Shown here: one piece after another, positions 49,158 to 58,885 of the stretch
Numbering within the stretch: the first letter of the stretch is position 1
Layout: each line of letters opens with the position of its first letter
Assembly: GCF_016097415.1 (NCBI RefSeq)
Contig: NZ_JAEHGE010000001.1
Span: forward strand, 769,001 to 833,000
Direction: 5' to 3'
Length of the DNA: 64,000 nt
DNA from: a sulfur-oxidizing endosymbiont of Gigantopelta aegis
GTDB lineage: Bacteria; Pseudomonadota; Gammaproteobacteria; GRL18
Program-made: the position numbers and the translations under genes
Notes under the pieces: generated by a model
The model's database searches: none
The model's input: the letters and a program-made list of their open reading frames with translations, nothing else
Told to the model about the DNA's origin: nothing

Positions 49158-50625
49158 CTAAAAAATCATAATTTCTTTTTTTGACATTTTCTTATAAAAC
49201 TTCCAATACATTTCAAAGTCACCACTGGATTTTAGTGAGCGTAATTTCAATACTGCTTCTGCTCCCTGCAGACTCCAACGAGCACCGGTTATATCAAGTC
49301 GGTCATTAATGAGGTGACGGCATGCACCTTCAATAACGCCACTGGCAATAGGATAACCCGCTTTTAATGCGATGCCATACTGCAACCGCTCTTTATTTTT
49401 AGTAAATAATCAGCACATTTATCAATATTTTCTCTACTTTCTATTTTCCGTCTTGTGGCACTGAGTCTGATCCCTTTGGCTACTTGTGAACAATGGCCAT
49501 TAAGTATTTTGACTGCTCTTTCAGCTATCCATTCCTCAACCGCTTCGTCACCTTTATCAAAGAAGCACCAAGCTGCTTTCCAGAGATATTCCAAGACATG
49601 GATAAAGTCCATTACAATAGTTGCTTTGATGCTCAGTTTCTTCATCACTTTTTGATGAGTTTGATCTGGTGAGGTAAACCATCAATTAAAATAACCCATT
49701 CCCTCTTTTGTTTTGGATCTCTTTGTAGTGCTTCCTGAAATGCTTCCTCAATAACAGTTTCTGCCTCTCGCTCAACACTCGCCCAAACCCGCTTATTTCT
49801 AATGGGGTTCGAAAAGGAACGACATTATCATCTTCTGCTACTTTCATAATAGATTCAGCAGCACGAATATGAGATTGTACGGTATAAACGGCAGCCACTT
49901 GTGCCATACGTTTTCGGTCTTTTTCTCTCCCTGACTCAGACGACTTTTGAGCTTCTTATTCTTCTGGGCATTTTTCTTTGTGCATTCTCTTAAACCTTCA
50001 GGTCGCATAACTATCCCTTTTCCATCAAAGGTTAAGACCAGAAAATCTGATGTTTTTCGGGTTCAATAAATCGTTTTTTCTTATAAAAACCTTCAAAATC
50101 CTGAGCAACATCTCTCACTATATTGAGGCACTGTCTTTTGGGCACATGACCAGCAGTTGTACTATCAATACTTTCAACGACATCATCGAATGAACCTCGA
50201 ATGGCTTCTTTAGACACTCTGAAATAAATACCATCACTGTAACTGTTAGTTGATAAATTCAGTTCAGCATCAATAGGAAATAAACTGTCTTTATTTCTTT
50301 GACTATAACCATTTCTGGTGGCAGTGACCTGACCAAACAAACTATTCAGCGAACGATGGGTGTTTGTACGGACATAATTCAGCTTGTCTCCTGAAACGGT
50401 GTTAACACAGCTTCTTTTTTCCTCGTTGGCGGCTTTTAAATCTAGCCAGCCCTGCAGTAGTCGTCTTAAAATTTCCTGACCTTCCTTGTTAATAAAATCT
50501 TCTATGTCACCATGTTCACAATTTTTATGTTTATCTGTTTGTAATTGTTTAATCAACTGTTCAAGTTGATCCTGAGCACCAAAAAAGAATGAATAATCGT
50601 TTGAATTTAGGTATGCTATGTTCAT
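49158..50625 (-). pseudogene. ISKra4-type transposase, degraded
   Basis: Four pieces in different frames make up one protein. N-terminal DUF-like block with LLQGWLDLKAANEEKRSCV and the SLFGQVTATRNGY motif; then FVPKRQCLNIVRDVAQDFEGFY-type block; then IVMDFIHVLEYLWKAAWCFF (catalytic Asp); and the C-terminal GYPIASGVIEGACRHLINDRLDITGARWS (Glu). These are ISKra4-family signatures. At least three frameshifts, so inactive. IS ends not identified. Confidence 0.75.
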
Positions 50626-50714
50626 GAGAGAGGTCTTTTTATTGGGTTATGAAACTAAGAAGCTTATAAAACAATATTTTGATCTTTCTCTTTTCATTTT
50701 TCAAGCATTAACTA

Positions 50715-51083
50715 TTGAATTTATTGTTTATTTTCATCGTTTTAGAAGATCTGCACCCAAAAGAATTCCTAAATTCAAATACGGTCTATTATCCTATTTG
50801 TCCCTTGGGCGATACAGATAATATTATTCAGATCAAAAACAATATTGCTTTAGCCAGTGAAGGAAGAGCTATGCATCATTGTGTCGCAGGCTATGGCTCA
50901 TCTTTACTGGAGGAAAAAAGTTATATTTATAAAGTTATCAATCCGGAGCGAGGGACTTTACATATTTCTCGTAACGGTGATAACTTTGATATCAACCAAT
51001 TTAAGCTAGTTTGTAATGGCCCCCCATCTAATGATTCATATAAAATTATTCGGCAGTGGTTAAAACAAAAAGAAAGACAATAA
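50715..51083 (+). CDS. PcfJ-like protein, C-terminal fragment
   Basis: About 120 aa. The motif EGRAMHHCVAGYGSSLLEEKSYIYKV followed by PERGTLHIS and NQFKLVCNGPPS is the PcfJ signature (named from the enterococcal plasmid pCF10; function unknown, frequent on mobile elements). The N-terminal two thirds expected of the family are missing, probably lost to the adjacent ISKra4-type remnant. Motif given here in part; start is arbitrary. Confidence 0.6.
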   Translation: MNLLFIFIVLEDLHPKEFLNSNTVYYPICPLGDTDNIIQIKNNIALASEGRAMHHCVAGYGSSLLEEKSYIYKVINPERGTLHISRNGDNFDINQFKLVCNGPPSNDSYKIIRQWLKQKERQ

Positions 51084-51087
51084 TTAC

Positions 51088-51294
51088 TTATAAGGCCAAA
51101 ACTGAACTCGCACGCTCCAAGCTACCTAGATTATAAGATAATGCCCGACCCTTCTTGCGTAGCAACTCCTGAGCAATGTGGGACAGCTTTCCCGTGTAGC
51201 AATAAGTCAGCACAATATTTTCACCCAGCTTGCTTTGTACTTCGGTGGTTTTGGCCACCCATCTTTTGATATCAAATGAATCGCCGTAAAGCAC
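51088..51294 (-). CDS. Possible rhodanese-domain fragment
   Basis: 68 aa. IVLTYCYTGKLSHIAQELLRKKG resembles the rhodanese active-site loop (Cys followed by a phosphate-binding-type turn and a helix). It begins right after the 3' end of the group II intron, so it may be the 3' exon of the gene into which the intron inserted. No matching 5' exon could be found on the other side. Confidence 0.35.
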   Translation of the reverse strand: MLYGDSFDIKRWVAKTTEVQSKLGENIVLTYCYTGKLSHIAQELLRKKGRALSYNLGSLERASSVLAL

Positions 51295-51299
51295 CGTTT

Positions 51300-52916
51300 T
51301 ACAAAGATGTTACCATCCTATACAGCCCTCCGGCACAGATCCGGACTTGCACTACTAATGCATCCGGCTCCTACATCGAGTCAAACGTAAAAACGTTGAT
51401 TGGGATAAGGGTGTGTGAGTCTGAGCGATGGAAAGGAGTTGGCTACAGATATGGGTAAAACCAAGAAATGTAAACGTTTCTGGCTTCCCTTTTCCTTGCC
51501 TTGCTCTATTCTTTTTCGCATGCCGACCAAATTCCAGCAGTCTGGTCTTTTCTTCATGTAATGTCAGGTTAAACTGCTTTAAGTGTTCATTCAGCTTGTT
51601 CAGAAGTTGTCTTGCTTCGTGTTGATATTCACAGCCGATGACAAAGTCATCGGCATACCTCACAATGTAGATTTCTCCGAAAGCCTCTTGTTTTCGCCAT
51701 TTATTTATCCATAGATCGAGCACATAAAACAGGTAGATATTTGCTAACAGAGGCGATAGTACTGAGCCCTGTGCAGTTCCCATTTCACTCGCTGACCATA
51801 CCCCCTCATCACTTACGCCTGCTTTTAACAATTTTTCAACTAATGATAAGATCCTTTTATCACTGATTCGGTGTGCTAAGAACTTCATCATCCAGTGATG
51901 GTCGATGTTGTCAAAGAAACCTTTTATGTCTGCATCGATAACCCAGTTGACTCGTTTATCAGTCAGTGCAACAAATAATGCATCCAGTGCTTTATGTTGG
52001 TGCCTTTTGGGTCTAAACCCATAACTGAAACCCAGAAAGTCTTCCTCGTAGATAGATTGGATCACCCAAACCAAGGCTTGCTGGACGACTTTGTCCTCCA
52101 CGACCGCAATTCCGATGGGACGCTGCCTGCCATCTGATTTGAGTAACCCTATCCGTTTTGAGGGCTGTGGTTTATATCGTCTCGCATGAATGTTGCTGTG
52201 CAAACGGTGAAGCTTATCTGACAGTCCCAATCCATACGTGTGCCATGTTTCACAGTCTATACCTCGGGCAGCCTTTTTGTTCAGGTTGTCATAAGCATTC
52301 TTGAGTAACATGGGCGTGATATGATGCAGTAAATTGTTAAAGCGAAATGTTCGGTTCGCTTTCGCCGTTTTTCGTATCCTGTGCAAACTACTCATTGCTT
52401 ACCCCAGACTCTGTGTTCTGGTCACAATGGCAGCGACAGAATTTCTCTCTGTCAAGGTACTTCGCTCCACAAACTCCACCGTTTTCTTTACAATTACTTT
52501 GTTCGCCTGCTTCTTCACTACTATTACCTTGTCTGACTTCCTAACAGCGTTCATGTTAAGCTTATGTTTATCACTTTCCTTAACCGCACCACGGTACTCT
52601 GTGGTGGCTGATAGGATCTCCCGAGTTCCGCGTAAGAAACATCAGTACATGCACCAGGTCTCTGACTCCGAAGAACCACATAATAACTCGCTTTAAATTA
52701 TCGCTATTATATGTATTGCCTTCCCCTTCACCCAACAAGGTCAGCGTTCTTGAATTTGATTTCGGAGCTCAATACTGAGCCTATATTTTCCCCTGTCAAC
52801 GCTTAACCATTACCCTTACGAATAACCGCCCATGACTCGGAGTTCCGGTGGGGAGCTAACCCTTTCCGGATAGAGGGCTTTCACCTCCAATTTCTTACCG
52901 ATTTAGCTCGGCGCAC
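51300..52916 (-). mobile_element. Group II intron, deletion form
   Basis: On the minus strand it begins GTGCGCCGAGC at 52916, then has a typical 5' domain I with AAATTGGAGGTGAAAGCCC and CTATCCGGAAAGG, as in bacterial introns. Domain V is recognisable near 51325-51360 as GAGCCGGATGCATTAG and GTGCAAGTCCGG. The exact 3' end is uncertain (51290-51320). Between the RT gene and domain V, most of the maturase and HNH part is absent, so the intron-encoded protein runs into domain V. Confidence 0.7.
51355..52395 (-). CDS. Group II intron reverse transcriptase, C-terminally truncated
   Basis: 346 aa. RT blocks are present: RPIGIAVVEDKVVQQALVWV, FSYGFRPKRHQHKALDAL, VIDADIKGFFDNIDH, GTAQGSVLSPLLANIYL, and the catalytic YADD in IVRYADDFVIG. 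The usual maturase X domain and the HNH endonuclease (another 100-200 residues) are missing. The final ~30 residues (from about FTHICSQ) look like noncoding sequence read in frame and enter domain V. RT activity is possible, splicing support is doubtful. Confidence 0.85.
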   Translation of the reverse strand: MSSLHRIRKTAKANRTFRFNNLLHHITPMLLKNAYDNLNKKAARGIDCETWHTYGLGLSDKLHRLHSNIHARRYKPQPSKRIGLLKSDGRQRPIGIAVVEDKVVQQALVWVIQSIYEEDFLGFSYGFRPKRHQHKALDALFVALTDKRVNWVIDADIKGFFDNIDHHWMMKFLAHRISDKRILSLVEKLLKAGVSDEGVWSASEMGTAQGSVLSPLLANIYLFYVLDLWINKWRKQEAFGEIYIVRYADDFVIGCEYQHEARQLLNKLNEHLKQFNLTLHEEKTRLLEFGRHAKKNRARQGKGKPETFTFLGFTHICSQLLSIAQTHTPLSQSTFLRLTRCRSRMH

Positions 52917-53056
52917 TGGGTGGCTAAAAATATCGTTTTTAAAACAGAAATGGATTGCTATTCATTATCCGCATTAATGAACCGCCCCTTGCGGATCCGC
53001 ATGAGGGGTGGTGTGGGGGCTGAGGGAGAGAAACCCTTGGCTACCCGATTTGGCTT
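52917..53056. other. Short gap between the intron and the toxin-antitoxin genes
   Basis: 140 bases. Contains a GC-rich stretch with GCGGATCCGCATGAGGGGTGGTGTGG in which GCGGATCCGC is a palindrome, overlapping the region just after the antitoxin stop. I see no gene. It may be part of the intron target site or a terminator for the pair. Confidence 0.25.
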
Positions 53057-53344
53057 TTAGTTGCTTAGAGCATTCAAAACTGCTTGAGGTTCTTTTGCAA
53101 CAACATTGAGTAAGACTAAGGCTGGACCATGAGGAGTTCGATCTCCTAGCTCCCAGTGCCGAAGAGTACTAACACTAATACCAAATGCTGAGGCAAATTC
53201 ATTTTGAGTCATGCCGGTTTTTGCACGAATGTTTTTTACATCTAGAGGTGTAAATTTATGCACTATAGCTTTTGTTGAATTTCTTTTTGAAAAATCCAAT
53301 GCCTCTTCAAGACCTTGTTTAATGCTATCAAATGCTGAGCTCAA
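53057..53344 (-). CDS. higA: HigA/NadS-type antitoxin (HTH)
   Basis: 95 aa. C-terminal half is an XRE-type helix-turn-helix (MTQNEFASAFGISVSTLRHWELGDRTPHG, given in part). Antitoxin that binds the adjacent RelE-like toxin and its own promoter. Its start overlaps the toxin stop by four bases; toxin-first order is typical of higBA. Confidence 0.85.
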   Translation of the reverse strand: MSSAFDSIKQGLEEALDFSKRNSTKAIVHKFTPLDVKNIRAKTGMTQNEFASAFGISVSTLRHWELGDRTPHGPALVLLNVVAKEPQAVLNALSN

Positions 53345-53679
53345 TTTTTACCGCCATAATTTAAAATAAGTAGTGATGTAAATTTTGCTAAATCATTACG
53401 TTCGCCCTTCGTGAGATTATCTTTTTCACCTTTGCCAAATAAAGTTAACAAAAATAATGGCATTGATTGATTATGGTAGTAATATATCACTCGAATACCA
53501 CCACTTTTTCCTCTGCCTTGCGATGACCATCGTAATTTTCGAATACCACCAGTACCTTGCATGAGTTTACCAGCAGCAGGGTGAACAGCCAAGTAATTGA
53601 TAATGCAATTTGATTCAGATTCGTTTAGTAGTTTATCTGATCTTTTGGCGTATTCTGGTAATTCAACGATTATTTGCAT
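53341..53679 (-). CDS. higB: HigB/RelE-family toxin
   Basis: 112 aa. RelE-fold features: GTGGIRKLRWSSQGRGKSGGIRVIYYY and a C-terminal LLTLFGKGEKDNLTKGERNDLAKF, as in the RelE/HigB toxin (NadT type). It would cut mRNA at the ribosome. Upstream gene of the pair with the antitoxin at 53057-53344. Confidence 0.88.
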   Translation of the reverse strand: MQIIVELPEYAKRSDKLLNESESNCIINYLAVHPAAGKLMQGTGGIRKLRWSSQGRGKSGGIRVIYYYHNQSMPLFLLTLFGKGEKDNLTKGERNDLAKFTSLLILNYGGKN

Positions 53680-53797
53680 GACTTAGATTGTAATCCAATG
53701 GATTATATGATATCAATATCTACTTTTGCGTGGTGAAATTTGATAAGCCAACACTTAAATCATCGGTGCGTCTTTTTGTATCCGATGCATTTTTTGG

Positions 53798-54028
53798 TTA
53801 TGCCACATGATCCGTTAAGTGTAATAATTTTGCCTGAGTTGATTCTAAAATTGAATCTCTTAAAAAGTCACTTGCACCAATTATTTCAATACCAATAAGT
53901 TCACCTTTATCATTTAATTCAGCTGTAATATTAGGGCTTATTTCGACACTACCGCTTTCAGATTCTTCAGATATTGAAAGGTGGAGAATATCTTCTTCTT
54001 TAAAATAGGATAACTGTGATTCTTTCAT
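53798..54028 (-). CDS. DUF2283 protein, probable antitoxin-like partner
   Basis: 76 aa. Pattern YFKEEDILHLSISEESESGSVEISPNITAELNDKGELIGIEII is the DUF2283 fold (given in part). Overlaps the stop of the upstream DUF4258-like gene by four bases. Such pairs are common near toxin-antitoxin loci; function is not established. Confidence 0.75.
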   Translation of the reverse strand: MKESQLSYFKEEDILHLSISEESESGSVEISPNITAELNDKGELIGIEIIGASDFLRDSILESTQAKLLHLTDHVA

Positions 54029-54297
54029 TTTTTAAACCTTCCGCTTTTTATTCTATAATTAATTTGCTGTCGTGTTGTCGCATGAATAGTTATCGGAGTG
54101 ATTGATCCCTCATCACTAATTTCATGGGGGATCATAACCAAAATATTTGAATCCTTACCAACAACAACCCATCTGTCTGTAGAAGTATCAAAATATCTTT
54201 CATTGCTATATCTAATAATATCCTCAATACTTTCTAAAGTGAAGCCACGAAGCTTTACTCTATATTTTAAATAATCTGTCCAAATAATTTCTGTCAT
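54025..54297 (-). CDS. DUF4258-like small protein, possible toxin of a DUF2283 pair
   Basis: 90 aa, RelE/BrnT-like size and pattern: IIWTDYLKYRVKLRGFTLESIEDIIR then RWVVVGKDSNILVMIPHE, ending in TTRQQINYRIKSGRFKK. First gene of a two-gene operon with the DUF2283 gene. Toxin role is an inference from family context. Confidence 0.6.
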   Translation of the reverse strand: MTEIIWTDYLKYRVKLRGFTLESIEDIIRYSNERYFDTSTDRWVVVGKDSNILVMIPHEISDEGSITPITIHATTRQQINYRIKSGRFKK

Positions 54298-54362
54298 GAT
54301 TGTGTATCTAAAAGTATATTGTTTGTTTGCATTTGAAGCATAACGATCTTTTTTAATGCAAA

Positions 54363-54474
54363 ATTTTCCACTTAAACTGATATTACCCCCCTAAACATGG
54401 AAAATAAAGGAATAAATAAAAAAGACAAGTATATTTTCCACTAAAGCAGATATTAGCTAACCAATATGGAAAAT
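54363..54474. repeat. Pair of 42-43 bp repeats, each bounded by ATTTTCCA...TGGAAAAT
   Basis: Unit 1 is 54363-54405 and unit 2 is 54433-54474. Each has ATTTTCCACT.AAA..CAGATATTA-type left half and ends TGGAAAAT; the two are alike but not identical. They lie between ackA and the DUF4258 gene, in front of the latter's promoter region. May be an operator pair or a small repeat element. Confidence 0.6.
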
Positions 54475-54497
54475 TTACATATAATAGGGTCTAACTT

Positions 54498-55640
54498 TCA
54501 ATGCATGGGCTTGTTGAAACACTTTTTATTTTTTAAAAGCGCGTAAACTTGTTGAGCAATTTCAAGTTCTTCATTGGTTGGAATGACTAAAATTTTAACT
54601 GTAGAGGCAGTGCTTTGAATTTCTCTAATCTGCTTACTTGTAAGTTTGTTTTTTTGATGGTCAATTTCAATACCAAAGTATTGTAAATCATCACAACAAT
54701 ATTGCCGAACAATACTGGCATTTTCACCAATGCCGCCAGTAAAAACAATGGCATCTAAGCCATTAAGAGAAGCGATATAGGCACCAATGTATTTTTTTAT
54801 TCGATAACAAAATATTTGTAGTGCGAGTTCGGAGAGTTCATCCCCTTTTTCAGCGAGGTCAGTAATTGTACGCATATCACTTTGACCGCAGATCCCCTTT
54901 AAACCACTTTTCTTGTTCAGTAACTCATCCAGCGCTTCAATATTCAGATCAGTTTTTTTAGCCAGATAAAAGGCAATGGCGGGATCAATATCACCACTTC
55001 GAGTGCCCATAACCAGCCCTTCTAAAGGGGTGAGTCCCATTGATGTGTCAATAGACTGACCATTTAAAACAGCACAAGCACTGGCACCATTGCCCAAGTG
55101 TAGACTGATGATTTTTAATTGGGATTCCCCCAGGTACTGACTAGCCTGTTGAGTCACATAATGGTGTGATGTGCCATGAAAACCATAACGTCGTACTTGA
55201 TGCTTTTCATAGAGTTCATAAGGTAGGGCATAAAGATAAGATTTTTCGGGGAGGCTTTGATGAAATGCGGTATCAAAAACGGCGACTTGAGGCACATCGG
55301 GGGCACATTGTTGGAGCATTTTAATACCCAATAAATTGGCTGGATTATGCAGTGGTGCTAAAGCAGATAATTGCTCGATAGTATCAATAACCGTTTGATC
55401 AATTAGAGCGGGTTGCTGAAATTGTTCACCACCATGTACCACTCGATGACCGACAGCAGCTAAGCAGGCCAGATTTTTTATGTGACCCCCTGAGCGTAAT
55501 TGGGCTTCCATTGTTTTAACAGCTTGTTGATGATCGCTAACGTGTTCTATTAATCCCGAAGTGATTACCTGCTTTGAAGGCATATCAAACAATTGATATT
55601 TTAATGAAGAGCTACCAGAGTTCAGTACTAATATAATCAT
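54498..55640 (-). CDS. ackA: Acetate kinase
   Basis: 380 aa. Acetate kinase motifs: NSGSSSLKYQLF, GHRVVHGGEQF, VFDTAFHQSLPEKSYLYALP, RRYGFHGTSHHYV and FTGGIGENASIVR. It interconverts acetyl phosphate and acetate with ATP. The ATG overlaps the pta stop by four bases, so the pair is co-translated. Intact, but its partner pta is split. Confidence 0.96.
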   Translation of the reverse strand: MIILVLNSGSSSLKYQLFDMPSKQVITSGLIEHVSDHQQAVKTMEAQLRSGGHIKNLACLAAVGHRVVHGGEQFQQPALIDQTVIDTIEQLSALAPLHNPANLLGIKMLQQCAPDVPQVAVFDTAFHQSLPEKSYLYALPYELYEKHQVRRYGFHGTSHHYVTQQASQYLGESQLKIISLHLGNGASACAVLNGQSIDTSMGLTPLEGLVMGTRSGDIDPAIAFYLAKKTDLNIEALDELLNKKSGLKGICGQSDMRTITDLAEKGDELSELALQIFCYRIKKYIGAYIASLNGLDAIVFTGGIGENASIVRQYCCDDLQYFGIEIDHQKNKLTSKQIREIQSTASTVKILVIPTNEELEIAQQVYALLKNKKCFNKPMH

Positions 55641-57599
55641 TGTTCCTGAGCCTGTATTGCGGTGATGGCAACGGTATTAATAATATCTGCAACTAGACAA
55701 CCGCGACTGAGATCATTCACTGGCTTATTTAAGCCTTGTAATATAGGGCCAATGGCAATGGCACCGGATGAACGTTGTACGGCTTTATAGGTATTATTGC
55801 CCGTATTCAAATCAGGAAAAATAAACACCGAGGCATTGCCAGCCACTTTGCTATCGGGTAATTTACTTTGGGCTACATCCGGTGAAATAGCGGCATCATA
55901 TTGCATTGGACCTTCAATCAATAGTTCAGGCCGTGTTTGTTGGGCAATATGGGTTGCCTCGCGTACTTTATCCACATCAGCACCCTTGCCTGAGCCTCCA
56001 GTGGAATAAGAAAGCATGGCAACACGAGGTTCGATACCAAACATTGCGGCGGTTTGAGCAGAGCTAATGGCAATTTCGGCTAATTGTGAGGCATTGGGGT
56101 CGGGATTAACGGCACAGTCTCCATAGACCAGTACTTGGGTTTCCAGACACATCATAAAAACACTGGATACGATGGAAATATCAGCAGTGGTTTTAATGAT
56201 TTGTAAGGCCGGACGAATGGTGTCGCCGGTGGTGTGAATAGCACCGGAAACCATACCATCAGCATGTCCTTTATGTACCATCATGGTGGCAAAATAAGAA
56301 TAGTCAGCCATCGCATCGGCAGCGCCTTCCAGGGTGAGTCCCTTGTGCTGACGTAATTCAAAAAGTGTTTGGGTATAGTCAGAAAGATACTCAGATTGTT
56401 CGGGATCGATAATAGTGGCTGGTTGAATGTCCAGTCCCAAAGATGCACTTTGAGCTTGAATGCTTGCTTCATTACCCAAGAGTATAATATGTGCTACCTG
56501 ACGACGTAATAATATTTCAACAGCTCTGAGAATACGTTCATCCGTTGCTTCCGGCAAGACGATAGTCATGCGTTTTGCCTTGGCTCGTTCAAACAAATTA
56601 TGCTCAAACATAATGGGTGTCATAATTTTAGAAACATGAATGTTGGCCTGATCGAAAATACCTTGTGCATCGACATGGGCATCAAAATGACCTAGGGCTA
56701 AAGCAATTTTTCTTTTATTTTCATGATTAATAAGCGCCGCTATTTTTTCCACCTGACTAGTGGTTTTAAAGGTATCATAAGGCACCGATAAAATGGGAAC
56801 GGTGAGAGTCATGCCCTTGAGTAATTTGAGCATATTGTCTTGTGGTGTGAAACCACCCGTTAGTAGTATGCCCGACAGATTAGGGAAATTATTGGATGCT
56901 AAGGCCGTGAGTGATGCCAGTAAAATATCAGCTCGATCACCACCAACAATGATTAAATCATCATCTTCAATATAGTTGAGAAAATGCTCTACGGTCATGG
57001 TAGCAATTTTAACTTGCTTTACAACGCGAAAGAGATCATCGGCTGAACCCATGACACAATTTGCGTTTAAGGCGGCTTTAATGTCAGCTAATGAAGGGCT
57101 ATCCAGTTCGGTTTTTTCGGGAATAAAAAAAGTGGGTGCTATGCTATTAGAAATATCGTGCTGATTAATTCCAAGCAAGCTTTTATTGGGGATGCGATTG
57201 ACGAAGGAAGCAAAATGAAAGCACCCGGAATTTTTAATGAGACGTGCGGCAATATTTATTTCTTCCTGAATATCTTTATCGCTTTGAGTCGCGCCATTAA
57301 TAACACTGACAAAGGGACAGGCAAGATTTTTAGCAATATTTAAATTGATGTTCATATCAAAAGAGGCTAAAAACCCACGACTATTTAAACCTTCACATAA
57401 AATAAAATCATAGTCTTGTTTCAAGCGGTTAAAGTGGCTTAGCAGGCTGGCATAAAACTCTTTTATGCGACCCTGTGAAGAGAGTTGTGAGACTTCATCT
57501 ACGGTAAACGCATAACAATCTTCATAAGGCATATCAGGACAATAGAGATTGCGTATGAGCTCGATATCTGTATCAGTATTGCTACTATTGTTTACTTGA

Positions 57600-58550
57600 T
57601 TACCCATAAAGCTCCGCCATTTTTAGGAGCTTTCCATTCATAGGTGGCGTTTTCATCGCCACGCATAAAAACCTTGGCATCATGTCTTTTAAGTTAAAGC
57701 GTCTATTAAACCGATAACAAAATTCAGCAAGATACCGAGGTAAATGTTTTGAGTTAATGGAATGATAGCTTCCCTTCATAGAGTTTTTAATATTACCTAT
57801 CATAGTGTTAACCCAGATAAACTCAATTTTATCAACACTTGCCGCACCACCACCCGTGACGATTGGAACATGCTTACAGTCAGCTTCTTTAACCGCAGGA
57901 AAACAATTTAACCCATCTGAGTAAACAGTACTTCCAGGTGTTAAATGAGTTTGTGCCCATCGTTTTATTTCACTGGATTTAAACCCTTTAAGCACATTTA
58001 AATTCATTGCAATCGGGTGTCCATCTTCATTAGTAGAAACGGCTGCAACGAACGGTGTTTTATTTTCTGAACCACGACCTCTGGAGCCGCCTCTGTGCTC
58101 ACCACCCCAGTAGGCATCATCAATTTGAATGATGCCTGATAAAGGTTTACTGTCATCACGTTCTTTCATAACCTGCATGATCTTTTGTTTCATACTCCAG
58201 GCTGTATTGTAGCTTACCTTAAGCTGTCTCTTTAATTCTAATGCTGAAACCGCTGTCTTCAATTGAGTCATAAGATGAATCGCTAAAAACCACTTAGATA
58301 AAGGCAGTTTGGTACTATCAAATATTGTCCCACAGGTTGCTGATGTCTGATGATGACAATGGTGGCACTGATAAAGATGGCGATGTTCTAGAGTGCAATA
58401 AGTCTTATTGCCACACTCTGGGCAAACAAATCCATCAGGAAATTTCCATTTAAATAAGGCTTGTCGGCACTGTTTGTCAGTGCCATAATCATTAAAAAGC
58501 TCAAATAAACTATAACCTTCTTGAAACTGAATTTTATTTTTTGACATCAT
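57600..58550 (-). CDS. IS1595-family transposase (copy 2)
   Basis: Same protein as at 31358-32308, with the zinc-ribbon FVCPECGNKTYC and DDE-type residues in IIQIDDAYWGGEH and VYSDGLNCF. Intact, so this element is probably still mobile. Start at the Met corresponding to copy 1. Confidence 0.92.
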   Translation of the reverse strand: MMSKNKIQFQEGYSLFELFNDYGTDKQCRQALFKWKFPDGFVCPECGNKTYCTLEHRHLYQCHHCHHQTSATCGTIFDSTKLPLSKWFLAIHLMTQLKTAVSALELKRQLKVSYNTAWSMKQKIMQVMKERDDSKPLSGIIQIDDAYWGGEHRGGSRGRGSENKTPFVAAVSTNEDGHPIAMNLNVLKGFKSSEIKRWAQTHLTPGSTVYSDGLNCFPAVKEADCKHVPIVTGGGAASVDKIEFIWVNTMIGNIKNSMKGSYHSINSKHLPRYLAEFCYRFNRRFNLKDMMPRFLCVAMKTPPMNGKLLKMAELYG

Positions 58551-58568
58551 TCTACTCCACACATAATC

Positions 58569-58634
58569 TATACTATAATTATAGTATAATTATAGTATAA
58601 TTATAGTATAATTATAGTATAATTATACTATAAT
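58569..58634 (-). repeat. 11-bp tandem repeat, six units, in IS1595-type copy 2
   Basis: Six units of the minus-strand motif ATTATACTATA, with one base changed in the first and last. Copy 1 has three. It lies just upstream of the transposase. Confidence 0.85.
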
Positions 58635-58885
58635 TATCGAAATATGGCGGAGCTTTGTGGGTAATCAAGATTGTTTAAACCATCAGCTACTTCTATCACA
58701 GGGCGAAAAAAGGCAACTTTATCAATTCTTCGACTGAGCAATTCCATCATGCCCAGAGTGATCAGCAATTTTCCAGAATGAGGTTCCATAGAGGCAATAT
58801 ACAGGCTTGATGTTTTCATTGTTTGCTTCCCTATACGATGAACACTACTATACCCCTGTCACTTACATACTCAAAGCGGATTTAT

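Larger units (their letters stand above)
57595..58669 (-). mobile_element. IS1595-type element, copy 2, inserted in pta
   Basis: 1075 bp, same ends as copy 1, with an intact 8-bp target duplication ATTGTTTA (57587-57594 and 58670-58677). Differs from copy 1 by 33 bases, exactly three 11-bp repeat units. Confidence 0.92.
55637..58819 (-). pseudogene. pta: Phosphate acetyltransferase (long form), split by IS1595-type copy 2
   Basis: Exons 58819-58670 and 57586-55637. Removing the IS and one copy of ATTGTTTA joins VIEVADGLNN to SSNTDTDIELIRNLYCPD in frame, giving 699 aa, the size of the long gammaproteobacterial Pta. N-terminal P-loop-like region (SMEPHSGKLLITLGMMELLSR, then FCEGLNS-type motif), central DRTGG domain (LIIVGGDRADILLA, GILLTGGF) and C-terminal PTA domain (RMTIVLPEATDERILRAVEILL, SYSTGGSGKGADVDKV). 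The 3' exon can be read from an ATG in the IS end, but would lack the first 50 residues. Confidence 0.9.

Noticed and set aside
57600..57607. Pta starting with MGNQVNN as a natural short form
   Set aside because: The Met-Gly-Asn-Gln codons come from the IS1595-type terminus; the true N-terminus is at 58819.
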